Of a stretch of DNA of 64,000 bases, positions 51,673-64,000 are shown piece by piece. The position numbers were made by a program, and so were the translations under genes. Positions within the stretch are counted from its first letter, which is position 1, and every line of letters starts with the position of its first letter. Origin of the DNA: Casuarius casuarius (taxonomy: Eukaryota; Chordata; Aves; Casuariiformes; Casuariidae); contig PTFA01000276.1 in NCBI GenBank assembly GCA_003342895.1, positions 922,602 to 986,601 of the forward strand, given 5' to 3'. Under the pieces are notes generated by a model that made no database searches, had not been told where the DNA came from, and saw only the letters and a list, made by a program, of their open reading frames with translations.

Positions 51673-51790
51673 CAACTTTTTAACTGTCAGTCTCTGCACA
51701 AGCTGAGTTTGCCAGACAATGATCTAACCACATTGCCAGCATCCATCGCAAATCTCATTAATCTCAGGGAACTGGATGTCAGCAAGAATG
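51673..51790 (+). CDS. ERBIN: ERBIN second coding exon (residues 64-102)
   Basis: This exon continues the leucine-rich repeat array. It starts in phase 0 after AATAG and reads [20 protein letters not shown], then [19 protein letters not shown], plus one base of the next codon before GTAAGT. Two LRR units with the LxxLxLxxNxL pattern are visible, and joined to the previous exon the reading matches the Erbin N-terminus without gap or stop. Length is 118 bp. LAP-family LRRs support basolateral targeting and bind partners such as SHOC2/SUR-8. The exon leaves phase 1, as expected before the codon for Gly that follows SKN in Erbin. It is too short to have been called as an independent open frame. 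No disabling change is seen. Confidence 0.96.
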
Positions 51791-54679
51791 GTAAGTCACT
51801 TCACTTATTCTACTGGGGTTGCTAAAAGGCAAATCAACATGACTGTATAAAGGTACAAGTGAAAGTATTATTTTTAGAGACTCTAAATTTACTAAATTTT
51901 AAATTGCTGGTCTAAATCATTGCTTCACATGAAAGGTTCTCTTTTATGGTCTGTTTGTAGTATTTGTTGTTTGTTGTACCTACCAAATTAATTGGTTTGT
52001 ACTTTGAGATTCATTACTGAAAAACTGATGTGGTGAAGTACTTTCATATTCTCTCAAATATGCATATGCACAAACATATTACTTCTAGTGGCTTTTCTGG
52101 TGTTACACTATACTGGAGGAAAGTTGTGTTTGCAAAAGCATTTGTAGAGTGTTTTAGGATTCTCTCCTCTGCTTGGTTTCAGATGAAAGTTGTTTGTTTA
52201 TAATATACAGTCTGAATACTAGTAGGACTGGACTGCTTTGCTATCTTTGCTATGGGGATGGTCACTTCTGTCGTGTGGGTGAGAGTGAGTGGCTTTGGAC
52301 AATGACAAGTTCACTTCTCTGACTTTTTAAAAATCTATCATTCTGTGCAAGTTAGTGCTTGATAGATTATGAAAAGTTGTCAGCCAAGCATTGTGCATAT
52401 GGGGTTTTCTAATGGTACTGTTTTGTCAAATTGGCAGCTCTGTGCAACTGCGAGGAAATAGAAATAACTTACATTGTCATCAAACTTGTTTTTGTGGTTT
52501 GTTTTAAAAAAGCATATTCAATCATATGCTGAATTGATGAGAATGTAATAGGCTTGCCTTGCTGATTCAGAGTGAAGTTTGAGGACCTGTTGCAGAGTAA
52601 GACTAAAAGTTTTCTTGATTTAGATTGTCGTATTTACTTCCCATTGACGAAATATCCAAAGCCCAAGCAGAGCTCTGGATATTCATATAGGGATGAATTG
52701 TTGAATGAGAGTTCTCCATAACTTGCTGTAAAAATTTTAGGTCTTTACCAATGTTTGCTGTTGTGCGTCTTTTTTTCATTTCTGATAAATTTCATTTTTA
52801 TGTAGAGATCAAAATATCTGCTTGAACTGATGTTGGAAAATAAGAGTTGCATAAATATGCAAAATATCTTCATATATCAAATTCATTTTTTTCAGACAAC
52901 TAGCTAATTGTGACTCCATAAAATTAAAAGTCCTGCTTTTTTATAAAATATCGCAGTCGTTGAGGTATTGTCGTTCTCCTTCATTGTCTGTTGTAGCCCA
53001 ATCTATGCTTAAACTGTTACTTTATTATTTCTCTATAATGAATATAGCATTTACAGTGTGATAAAGTGACTTGATTGTTATTGCTCTGTTCCTGGTACAA
53101 GCGGTAGCCGAAGTAGTCTTTCCTAAAGAACACTGTCCTTAAACTTTCACAATTAAGTTGTCTTTTTGTCCTAATCTGAACAATTAAAAGGATTATCTGT
53201 TTCCAACACAGAAGTTCTCAAGAAATAAGATTTGAAAGCAGCAAAAGGGTTTTTGAGTTCTGGTATTGGCAAATTCCTCAGCTTATATACACAAGTAGGC
53301 AGCTTGTCAGTCACTGACGAGAGAGTCAGTTGTCCATCCAAAACAATGTAAGCTTTAGCTAAGCCTTCGAAGAGCTGCTGAAAGAACACTTGTTACTACG
53401 AGGCGTATAAAGTATTTAAGAAGGCAATAGCTCAATGACTTGCTATCCTAATAAACTGTGAAGCCGTATTTTTTGGGGGGTTGTCTTCTCTTTAACATCT
53501 TGCAGGACAAACAATTGATGGGGCACTAATTTAAATTATTATTATGTGCCTGTTGTCAATCTCGACACGTTCTGGATGGCTTCTCTGCTTAGTGTTGCGC
53601 ATCAAAAATAGCCGTGAGATCACACATTCGCTTTCCTTTGGCCATCTTGTTCTCCCCAAGCCCACCTCTCCTGAAAGCTTTGTAAAGTCCAGAAACAAGT
53701 TGGGGTCCCTGTTTGTCCCTGTTTGGTTAGGGAAAGAGTGGTGGATTTTTTTTTCTGGTTTCTGATAAACTTGATGCTGTTTGAGACTTCAGTTTGCCAA
53801 GATAGGTGCCTTTTCCTTTCTCTTCCGTATTTACTGTTGCAACCATGGAAATTCTCTCTTTGTTCTTTCTGACAACTGGAATGCTATTCTCTTTCTTTGT
53901 GTCCCTTTCTCTCTTGATAAGAACTTACATCTCGGTTTCCCACTCCCCAGGATTGTCATGCTTTTTCTCTCTAACATGACTAAATATAAATCTCTTCAGT
54001 TTTCCAAGAACCAGTAAAGCTGATCAAGCATCTCTGTTCTCCCCCTTCTTGCCCTCTGCCCCCGATAGATACTGAAAGAATGTTACAGCAGCAATGGATT
54101 TTGTGGGAGGCACAAGAGTTGCTTTCTCTAATCTATCAAAAAATTGACTGGGGAGTAACCAGCAGTCTTAGTGAAGAATAATGAGAGATGCCAAACTCTA
54201 AAATTTTGCATCGGTTTGTTTGTCATTTTGCTGCAGTTATGGCAATTATGAAGGTGATAGTCCTGTATTTTTCTTCTAGTGTTAATATGCTGTAAGTATT
54301 ATCTTCTTCCACAGATGGAGCTAAAGCATGGAGTGCAGATGCTTTTGGATCAAATATGCATTTAGTTTATAAAGGTTATGGTTTTAGAAAGGTAGCTACA
54401 AAAGTAGACTTTCATTTTCAAATATTAATGCACATGAAATATGATAGAGTTTTCATGTAGGATAGTTGAGCTGTTTATGGCACAGGCATACTGGAATGTA
54501 TTGACCAAAGACATACATTTCACTATTTTAAAGAGCTGATAGAAAAATGAAGAATGAAGCTTCAGTTTTGAAATGTGGTCAGGTTACCTCATGAATTGCA
54601 GAGTCTAGCTATGTAGCCAGCCCACACAGGACAGAGGAGACGTTTTGCACAGGACAGCATCCAAATTCCTAAGTAAAAC

Positions 54680-54703
54680 TGTGTGTGTGTGTGCATGCAT
54701 GCA
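54680..54703. repeat. GT/GCAT simple repeat
   Basis: A short run of GT followed by GCAT units. Confidence 0.8.
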
Positions 54704-54742
54704 TAATATTTGTTTTCTCATTCAGATGAGAAATCAAAATTG

Positions 54743-54774
54743 CAGAAATTTATCAAGACAGAAATTTATCAAGA
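54743..54774. repeat. Tandem duplication of 16 bp
   Basis: The unit CAGAAATTTATCAAGA occurs twice back to back with no mismatch, indicating a recent slippage or small tandem duplication. Confidence 0.85.
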
Positions 54775-57700
54775 TAGCAGATGCTATCATTAAAAAAAAG
54801 TGTTAGTCTGAAAAAGCAATTTTGATGGAAAATGTTTTAATAGATCATAAATGTCTTGCCTTTTTCAGGTTTAAATGTGTCTGATACAACTTTATATATA
54901 TGAATGACAGAGGCATGGCAGATGTGCATCTGTGGATACTTGAGAATGTCCATATTTGATCAACACAAATTTTCGCCTAGTCTAGTAGCCAAAAGCAGAA
55001 GCCTAGGCAAGAGTTACTAAAGCACTGAAAGCCAGTACACATGCATGCTTCCAATCTCCAGCAGCTTGTGCTGCTGGGCCTTCTTGAGCCAGACACGGTG
55101 GTTTTTTTTATTTAGTCTCTATCACTGGATTCCTTCTCCATTTAATTTATCCTTTTTTCTCTTGATGTGACGATGTGTATCTTGAGGCGTGTGCTGAATT
55201 AGAGTGCAAGGCTGTAACAGTTGCATGTTCTGGAGCACACAGAAGTTTTAGTATAAACATTTGGTTTGGAATATACTATTTGTGGCTGCTGAAGAGGTCA
55301 TGGCTACATGAAGATGTAGCCTAAAATATCAATTTGCTGCTATGTGTGCAGCAAGCAGGGAACAGAGTTAATTTTAACTCTGTCTTTAGTCTTGGCAAGA
55401 GCGAATAAATTCTGTATCTTTTTGAAGTACTGAGTACTTCAGTTGTCCTCTATGGCATTTTAACCTGATTCCCAAGGCTATTGTGAGCCCTTAATATCAA
55501 AGGTGTCTTGTTACTTCTCTCCAAGTACACTTCAGCTTTGGAGCTTTTCCCTGGCTTAGTTGGCATCTAGAAGGTTGTGGAGGACAGTCATGGAAATATT
55601 TTTACCGCTCCCTTGAAGGGGAAGGCATTTATGTTCACTGTATGATGGCATGTATACGTGGTTTGTGTGGACAAAAGTTAGCCTCGCAGGTTACTGGAAC
55701 CAAGTGATACAAAAGCCTGAGGCATATGATGAGGTGACTGCCGGGGAAATTAGTCTTCCCTGGAAGCCTGGGAAGTAGCCTTGAAATCCCTGTGCCAGTG
55801 AAGTTAACTTGGGAAACAGAGTGAGAGAGTCTGTTAACTCCTTACTAACAGGTGGCAAAGAAAAAGGTTTGGATTTTTAAGTTATATATTATTAGGGCTT
55901 TTGAAAGACTAAAATAGCAAGATTAAAAAATAACAAGCAGGGCCAAAAGATGCTTAATAGTCTCTTAGATATTATGAAGTGGTTCTTTTTCACTGTAATG
56001 TTGAAGCAAATTTAAACATGTCACCTTGTCAGTCTGTGTTGCAGGGTATTTTCTTGAAGGGGAATCCCCTCCCCCACATCTGCCTATAAAATAATTTAAA
56101 GTAATTTTAAAGATCTTTGTACTATTAAGAAATGCAAATCTAAATCAAATATTTTTGTTTAATGTTTTAAAATTACCTGCTGACTTGGCAAGCGAGCTTT
56201 CGCATGCTGTGTGCCAAAAGTTAGGGAGTTGGAGGAGAACATCCACTCCAGTGTGGCCCATCTGGTGGATTTAGAATTTGTCAATGAAGTGAGAATTTCT
56301 GATAGTTAGCAGGGACACTGAAGCGAATTTTATTCTCCACAGGGAGAAGTAGGAGAGGAAGATCCTGTATACGTAAATAGCTTGCTGTCATTTCCCTTTT
56401 CCTCCCTGTACCAAGGCGGTACCATCCGTGATAGTGAAATAAAAGAAATGATATTAAATCTGCTGATGACTCCTGAGTCTATAGCTTTAATATAATGCAT
56501 CTTCATATAGAGGCTATAAATTTGAACTTTATCCTGAATGTAGGCAGCTCTTCTATTTACAGTTATTTTTCAAGTGTTTTTAATAATTTCTTTCTTAAAT
56601 ATTTTGTCTTGTGAAAGACACTGAATAGAATGTTTCTGCAAAATACAATTCTGTATAAAAAATACATAGGATGTGAACAAAATGGAATTCCAATGCAGTT
56701 AAGGCATAAATTAGGTCTTGAATATGGACTTCGAGTGCACTCATCTGAAATTCTGAGATAAGTTTAATACAAATCTGTTTCTGGACTCAAATTTCCATAA
56801 CACAGAAAAGGCATTGTTGTAGAAGTAATTATTTCTTTAAGATGTGAATTGTATCTTATGCCCTTTTCTGTAAAGGCACATTTTGAGTGACTCTTCACTA
56901 AAGTCATATTAATGTACTGGTGTCAACCTAAGTGGCTGATGAGACAACACTGAATTTGCAGCGGAGGATGATAGGGGGAGGGGAAACAAGCAATGTGCAG
57001 CTTTAGATACTCGTGTTACCCTTGGGTTTCAGGTTACTCTGGGCACTTGACAACGCTAACAATAAATTAGACAAAAATTAGATGATGTTTAGAACCATCT
57101 GAAGCCTGGTAATCTTCCAAGACAGCGTTAGGAACAAAACGGCTGCCTGCAACCTTCCTAGTATCCCACGTTTTGCAATTTTGCCTTGCCCTGACATGTT
57201 TGGTATTATGGAAATGTGTGTCAAGTGTGCCTTCAAGAAGCAGCGTTCTTGGTTATCCTTGTTTTCCAGAGAAGAGGCATTTAGGAATCTGTCTTCCTTC
57301 TCAAACTCTCTTACATTGTGTAAGGAGCCTAGAGTTGGCCTGGAGAGATCTTGCCCTAAAAACTGAAGCTCTTCCAACTGGTTTGAGGATGAATGCTTGG
57401 AAAACTGTTTAGTTTGCTGAAGCTTTCTAGCTGTGCTGGGACATGCTTATACAAGGAATAAAAAAAAGAGAAGCGTGCTTGTAGTCTTGGTTGCCCCCTG
57501 TATCAGCTCAGACAGTATACAGCACAAGTTATTTGTAGTTGGAGAAAGTGGTTAGGAGGCATTATCAATTTAAATCAATCAGGAGTCTAACAGCATAAAC
57601 ACAGAACTCATTACCTTATGAACTTTTTAAAAATGGTATGAGTTTTTAGCTTTCAAAATAATATTTTAAAATTTTGAATTTTGCAAACTGTCTCAAAACA

Positions 57701-60700
57701 AAAATTTTAGAAATACTAAACTTGACTCATGCTTCCAATGGGTTCAAAGCAGTTTGAAGATGAGGAGGAAAAGCTTATTTTTGAGAGCCAGCTTTGTAAT
57801 ATGGTGTACACAAATGTAAGCATAGGATCTTTATTTTAAAGCAGTGAAGTGCTATAAAAAAAGTACTCGGTATCTTTAATGTGACTGCTTTTTCCAAATG
57901 TGGGCACTTATTCTGCAAAAAAAGCCTCTTGTCTTAATTGTGAGTAAACATATTTTGTTACTGTGTAAATGAGAAAATATATTTAGTTAAGTACCCACCT
58001 CACTAACAAAATGAACACCAAATATATTGCCAATACAGTTTGTTGTTGTAAATCTCATTATATTGTAATAGTTATCACAACCAATAAGAATAAATTTTTC
58101 CTTAAGTTTCATTAACAAAGCTTAAAAATCACCCTGTGGAGATATTTACTAGTTTTTAAATAAAAACACTAATTTGCTTCTGTTAAGTTTGTAGGTCAAC
58201 TGACATTTTTTCATTGATGTTTGAAAAGTCAGTGTAATAACTGTTTCGTTTCCTGTCCAACCTCCCCCTGCAAGCAACCCTCCAAATAACGATCCCACAT
58301 CCATTTTTTTGTTGCGTGAACTTAAGACAGGAACATAGTTGTAGCTTAAACCTACAAACCTGCAAGTGAGCGTAATTAAAGGGAGGAAAAATAGAAAAAT
58401 TTTGTAGGGTATAGAAGTGGAGAAAAGTACTTTGCGAAGTAAAGGTGGAGAGGTGAATCTGTTTACCAAGCTATTAGCAGACACTTGTGAAGCAAAGTTG
58501 CTTCAAATAAAAAATGGGTAAATACAGTGGAGTTCTTGTGAATTTTGTTAACTTTTTATAAGATTAAGTGAATGGTTTTGATTAAAAGCAAAAGTTTTTC
58601 AAATAAGGGAGCTATTCTGTGTAAGCAAAGTGGGGGAAGTAGAGAATGAAAGGCATATAAATTTAATCTGTGTTTTGTTAAATCCATAACAAGTTTAATT
58701 AATAACTTAATAGTTTAAATCTATGACAGGTTTCCGTTTGAGTTGTACTCCTTGAGAAAGGTAGGCTTCTTCCACAGGTCTCAAAGATTGTATTTTTGCC
58801 TTTAGTAAGTGAGAGAAAGCAAGCTACAGATTCTGTAACACTAATACAAGTATAGATGACCCAAGCTGCAAGGTATTTTACTAGTCTCAGTGCTGCAGCA
58901 GTTAGCAGTGTCTTCCTTGTGAGACAGCAAGAAGAGCAGCTGAGGTGACATAAAGCAGTTATCAAAAGCTATGGGATATTGTTTGCAGAACTAGATGAGC
59001 ATATAGTTGCTGCAGTCTATCCTTACTCTTGGAATTACGACTTGATTTAGAATAGTCTTCATTAGTGATAAAGGCTAGCATACTGAGACCCACCTTTTCC
59101 ACAGGTATGCAACTCTGCCTTGTGCAGAGTTGTAACTCCAGCTCTGAGCAGGGAGCTGTTACTGCTGTCCTACAGCCTGGTCAAGCATCTCATGGAAGCA
59201 TGAGATCCTGGATCATCTGAAACCAGCTGCAGCAGTGGAGCCTCTAGGAATTTTGGAAAGAAGAATCAATGTTAAAAAGGAAGGGTGAATGAGTCAACAC
59301 TATGCAGTGAATTGCCTGGGATCTAAGACACTGTTTACTTTGTGAATAATGAGAAATGATGCTTTTAATACAAAAAATTTTGCAGAAATTCTTAAGTAAA
59401 GCAAATTATGTAAATAGATAAGAATATAGATCATGACCAATACTGTATCTTAAGTTTTTGGATTAAACTTTGAGCTTTTACAAAAACTCTTCATTATCTT
59501 CAGGACACTCGTGGCATATTTTCTTGAGCTCTGAAAATATTTTATTTTGATTACCGTGTTTGATTCATATTGGCTCCAGTTGCAGCAAAGGGGACTGAGC
59601 GGAGAACGTACCAAAGCTGCTCTTTTTATGGTGGAGCTGCTTTCAGGCAGGTCCTAGCAGCTGTTCGCCCAGGAGTTCATACCAGGGTGAATAGATTAGC
59701 TTTGGGAGGAATGTACATAATTAAAGTTGCTTTTATATTCGTGCAAGCTGAGCATATATGTTTGACTCGGTGTCATCCCCACTTGTAAGGATGCAGCCTG
59801 GAAAGGGTGCACAGAGGGCATTTGTTCTTGCAGCAAGAGGGTTTTTTGGTGTGTCTATCTGCCTGTTATTTGGAGGAAGAAAATGTGTGTTTTTCTCACA
59901 TTTCCCAGAAACTGAGAGACACAGCTGTAAACTCTTTACTTTGGGGGTGTTACACATATAGTTTTCACAGGTCTCATATCTGTTACTGAATTTTTCTTCC
60001 TGTGCTTTTTAGGAATTGAATGAATAAATCTCTTGGCAAGCCTCTGTTTTAAAACATTTCTGTGTGAAAAGAGGTGGAAGTTGATTCAGAGGTACTGCCA
60101 CTGTTGTCTCTAGCAATAATAGTTTGAATAATTGAAGTTTAGGAATACTGGTTTTAGCATTAGATTGCAAAGAAAAATATGAGGACATGACTGGAGTATG
60201 AATAACATAGCAAAACCCTATCTTCAGTATAGCTGAAACAATAGCACATGTCGGCTCTGGGATCTGTTGCAGTACAGGCTTCTGCCAGCAATGGATCTGA
60301 TTTGCACAATTTTCCGCAAACTCAGAACTGNTGATATTTGAGTGCAAAGTCTCTTTTTGAAGGAGAGAAAAGGTGGTTCCAGTTTTCTCTCCTGCTCTGG
60401 GAGTAATGCTGACCCTGGGGGGAGAGAAGGGTCTGTTATCCAAGGGAGATCACTGCAACTCCAGATGGTGGGTGAGACCCCAATTATACTTACAATTGGT
60501 TTAATTCAGCCCTAATAATGAGGGGGATGTTGGCACACATTTGTTTTGTCAGCTGTGCCAAAACAATTATTGCTCTCTGGGGAGAGAGACCAGGTGAAAT
60601 TCCTTATTTTAGCAGTGCTGTGTGATCCAGAACTGAGGTCGATTACCTACAGACTTAAGGCCATTGACCCTAACTCCCTGTGTGACCTCTTTGGTGTCTT

Positions 60701-61043
60701 TGTGCATGTGCTACAGCTGGTCTGGAGATGTTGATTAACCATCACCAGTCTGTAGGCTGTGCTGGTTGGCTGGGGAGTTCTTGCCAAATGGAGTTTATAA
60801 ATGATGAATGACTTCTGCTTTTGGCTCAGCCCAGACAGTAATTTAGTTTTCCCTTCTCTACCCAATTGCCAAATTCTCTGCAACTATCTTCTGGTTTTAT
60901 TCCCTTTTTCCAATATCAGCTATGATAGAAATTGGCCAGTGAGTTTAAAATTCCTGGTATTTGGGAAAATGGGGAAGAAGAGGCAGACAAGTAAATACTA
61001 AATGCTGTTATTTAAATCTCACTTCTGTGGGTAACTGCACTGC

Positions 61044-61063
61044 AAAAAAAAAAAAAAAAAAAA
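61044..61063. repeat. Poly-A run (20 A)
   Basis: A homopolymer on the + strand. The 500 bases before it hold no recognisable retrocopy. Confidence 0.85.
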
Positions 61064-64000
61064 CTTTGCTCCCAGTTTAGTTTGTGGATCCAGAGGTTAG
61101 AATTAAAGATTACCAGCAAGCTGTATTTTCTCTTTTTGTGCTTTGTAAAAGATCATAGTCCATAAGCATGATGGGTTTGTTTGCTGTGAGACCGTAAGCA
61201 TGATCTGTAAATCAACTACAGCACTGAAATGGGGTGGGAGTTGTTCTGTAAAGTAGGAAACAGCAGGATAAAGATTCGTATCCATATGATGCTTTTCAAG
61301 GAAAGTAGGATAAGGCTGCAACAGACTGGATAACCAGAAGTAATCTGTTGTAGTGTGTTCCTCCTCTATAATCCTTGAGTATCAGTAGATAAAGGAAGTA
61401 GCAGAAGATCAAGAAGGAAAATGGGATTTAGAAGGCAGTGTGGCACGCTCTCAGAATTTGCCGTGTTCAATTGATCCAGATGTTCGTGGGCGCTGAAGCT
61501 TTTTGTAGAACTACTTCCTATCACCTGATAGAGAGGAACAATCTCTTAATTTTCTTCTGTCTTCTGAATATGTACTACAAACATTGGGTATATTGCTTCA
61601 TGCTGTCATTCCCGATTTACTCCTGTTTTGAAGGATAGCTCCCATTTATCCATACTTAAGTGTTAACTGAGGTTGGTAATATGGTATGTACTGTGACAAT
61701 CCGGGCTCTAAGAACGAAGCAAAATTGAGGTCATGGGCTACTTCATTCTTAGCTTTCCCATATCGGTTGCATTTTAGTTGTTAGTTTGTTTTTGAAACTC
61801 TTGCTACCTTTTGCCCAAGGTGTAGTCAAACAAGAGACTGCTGTAGAGTCTTCTGATTATGTACAAAAGCGTACTGATTTAATGTGTCTGTATTTGGATA
61901 GCTAATATTTTATTTGGCTGTTCTGTTGAGACCAAGTTTATATTGGTATTCTCTTCCTCTCTAGTGGAAGAGCCATGTTTTTGTTTTCTAGATATTCATC
62001 TCAGATTTAAGTCTTCTGTGCTTTAATGAATTCTTGATGTAGGTGGTGGACATAATATTAAAAACATGAGTTTTTTACGTGTTATACCAGAGTATCTGAC
62101 ATCCAAACACCAAGCTACGGTCAGTATTGTGATCATCTTTTGCTCTGACATTTTTTCACTCTGACTCCGAGAAAACTTAGGAGTCATATACTGTGGTTGT
62201 TGTAGACCTCATTTATTTTGAGGAAAGGCATAATACCTCTTCCTCATTAACCTTACCTGCAATAGGTAAGGTACATTTCTAATGTTTCTATGTAGTTTTC
62301 TAATCTTCAAAGCTATCTCTGGAGCTGAAAATATCCCTGCTGCTTCCCAGAAATAGCTTAATTACAATACAGATGCTATCTTTCTTAGTTTTGGTTTTTG
62401 ATCTGTGAGTGTGACAAAGTGAATTGAATCAGTAGCTCTGTCTTCTCCTCCTGCTTCCACACAGTCCCACTCTCAGTAAAATTCACATGGCTAAAGCTGT
62501 ATATTTATTTACACACATGTACATGCCCACACAGGGAAACAAGAATTATCAGAAGTTTGGGCCTGTGTTACAGTTGCTAGCTCAATTCCTCCTGCCCCCC
62601 TTCACTTCTGTTCTTAATTGTCCTTGAGTTCAACGAGCTATTTCCTGAAAGGATCCATGATACTTATTTAAGTATTTAAACACCTGGATTAACTGTGTGG
62701 CTCAGTGTACTTTTCTTGCCTTTTATCTCAAAATGACAGTACAACATTTGGTATGAGTCAAAAGTAAGAGCTTCAGCCATTTGGCATGACAAACAGATTT
62801 CAGTCAAGGAAGACCTAAAATCAGCTTTAGCAGAATCAGAGTTTCTATTTAAATAGAATTTGTGGGCATAGTGACTTTTCCCCCTCAACAACATTAATTG
62901 ATTTAATGTAAAAGTATGTTTTGTATATATATATATTTTCTTGTCAGGTCATGATCATCATGATCTCTTATGTTGTTATTTACAAGGTCAACCTTGTTAC
63001 TGCACAAACATAAAAAGAATTGAAGGCTAAGCTAGTGTGAGAAATTGTATATTTCTTATTTTAGTAAAAACATTACAGTTGATGCTTCGCTATTTTTTTT
63101 TTCCTGTTTCGGTATTCTCAGAAACAGGCACAAGGAGAGATGTGAAATCCCACCTGCCAATCTCAATCAGAAGACACACTGCCCTTGTATTTGTCTCTGC
63201 AGCTGCACTGTCAGAGAGTTAATGTTGCTGGGAGTAGCATGGAATTTCACTATCACTGGAATAAAAAAGAGCATCCACAGAGTACAGTTGCTTCTTAGCT
63301 GCCTTGCTCCATAGGTTCAGACTACCCTACCCACACACCTGTTCAACATTATAGAAGCAGATAAAACTACATGCATTAATTGCAAGATAAATAACTAAGA
63401 TTTGTTACAATTGTTTTAAACTAACTTTTATTTTACTAGCTTTTTTTAAAAAGTAGCAATTGATGAACACATGTTCTTAATCCAGGCCAAAGTATTGCAG
63501 TATGAATGTTTGTTATAGTTATGACAAGCTTATTTAAAATACAAACACCTGCTTCAGGGTAGAACAACAATGTAGTGGTATATTGCAAAAGCAAATATAG
63601 TTGTGATACCATCATTTTATTTGTTTTTCATGGGATAGGAAAGATTGAGGTGAAACTCTGGGTAGCAAAATGGTTTGGTGCTGATTTCCTACTGATGCGG
63701 TTGATGCTTGGTTTCTGTTTTCAAAGTGTGTTTTGTCATCCACTGACAGATAGGAGTTTTGGCAGATATGTGGGTTGCAAATTTGCTCTCTGACATTTCT
63801 GGAGCTAACCTTAGAAAAAGAAAAGATTTCTTAATGTTTTGATCTTCTGACGAAGGTGTCTGCAGCATGTTTTACTTTCTCTGCAAATAGTTTGAAGCTA
63901 ATAATGTATCAAATGTGTGTCACATTTTGGGAGATCTCTTCAGAACCTTTGAGTGCTGTAAATATATTTTAAGAGGTGAAGCCTTTCCATTTAAACAGAA

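Larger units (their letters stand above)
51791..64000 (+). other. ERBIN: Next ERBIN intron, incomplete at window end
   Basis: The donor GTAAGT opens an intron that is not closed within the window. I searched by eye for the next Erbin exon, which should encode a peptide beginning IQEFPENIKNC, and did not find it, so the intron is at least 12.2 kb. Contents: a tandem 16-bp duplication at 54743-54774, a GT/GCAT run at 54680-54703, an A20 run at 61044-61063 and an N at 60331. Open frames near 57.1-57.4, 59.6-60.0, 60.0-60.7 and 63.0-63.3 kb were not assignable. Confidence 0.85.

Noticed and set aside
60009..60443. 144-codon minus-strand frame containing an N
   Set aside because: It crosses an ambiguous base and has no recognisable motif, splice context or homologue known to me.
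51791..64000. Search for the next ERBIN exon
   Set aside because: No segment reading like the expected Erbin continuation with an AG border was found, so no exon is claimed.
1..64000. Avian CR1 LINE tails, endogenous retroviral LTRs, tRNA or rRNA genes
   Set aside because: No CR1-type terminal octamer repeats, retroviral pol-like motifs, paired LTRs or cloverleaf-like tRNA boxes were recognised by eye.

Overview
The window is vertebrate nuclear DNA, most probably from a bird. It is AT-rich, almost all non-coding and poor in recognisable interspersed repeats. It carries homopolymer and dinucleotide runs and single N characters at 34164, 34799 and 60331, as in a draft assembly. The only gene I can name with confidence is ERBIN (ERBB2IP/LAP2), read on the + strand. 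The human orthologue lies at 5q12, a region that corresponds to the avian Z chromosome. Z linkage is therefore an inference, not something seen here. No operons, ribosome binding sites, CRISPR arrays or other prokaryotic features are present.

Layout: 1-47420 reads as the end of a very long first intron of ERBIN. No CpG-rich promoter is visible, so the promoter and exon 1 probably lie upstream of the window. The first coding exon is at 47421-47618 (start codon 47430) and encodes residues 1-63. A 4,054-bp intron follows, then a second coding exon at 51673-51790 that adds residues 64-102 and one base of codon 103. From 51791 to the end is an incomplete intron of at least 12.2 kb. I could not find the next expected ERBIN exon by eye.

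The unexplained part lies mainly inside the first intron. Several short tracts read like protein but are broken by stops and frameshifts, or sit between good splice-like signals. The best are 24978-25425, 5555-5975, 45349-45571, 39021-39306, 31344-31440 and 38340-38396, all on the + strand. Weaker ones are at 16883-17122 (+), 28503-28881 (+), 18261-18599 (-) and 33221-33823 (-). They could be remains of one decayed gene nested in the ERBIN intron, several unrelated pseudogene fragments, or chance open frames in AT-rich DNA. I could not assign any of them to a family. I see no convincing new functional system. The + strand series of broken coding-like tracts is the item most worth a protein search.
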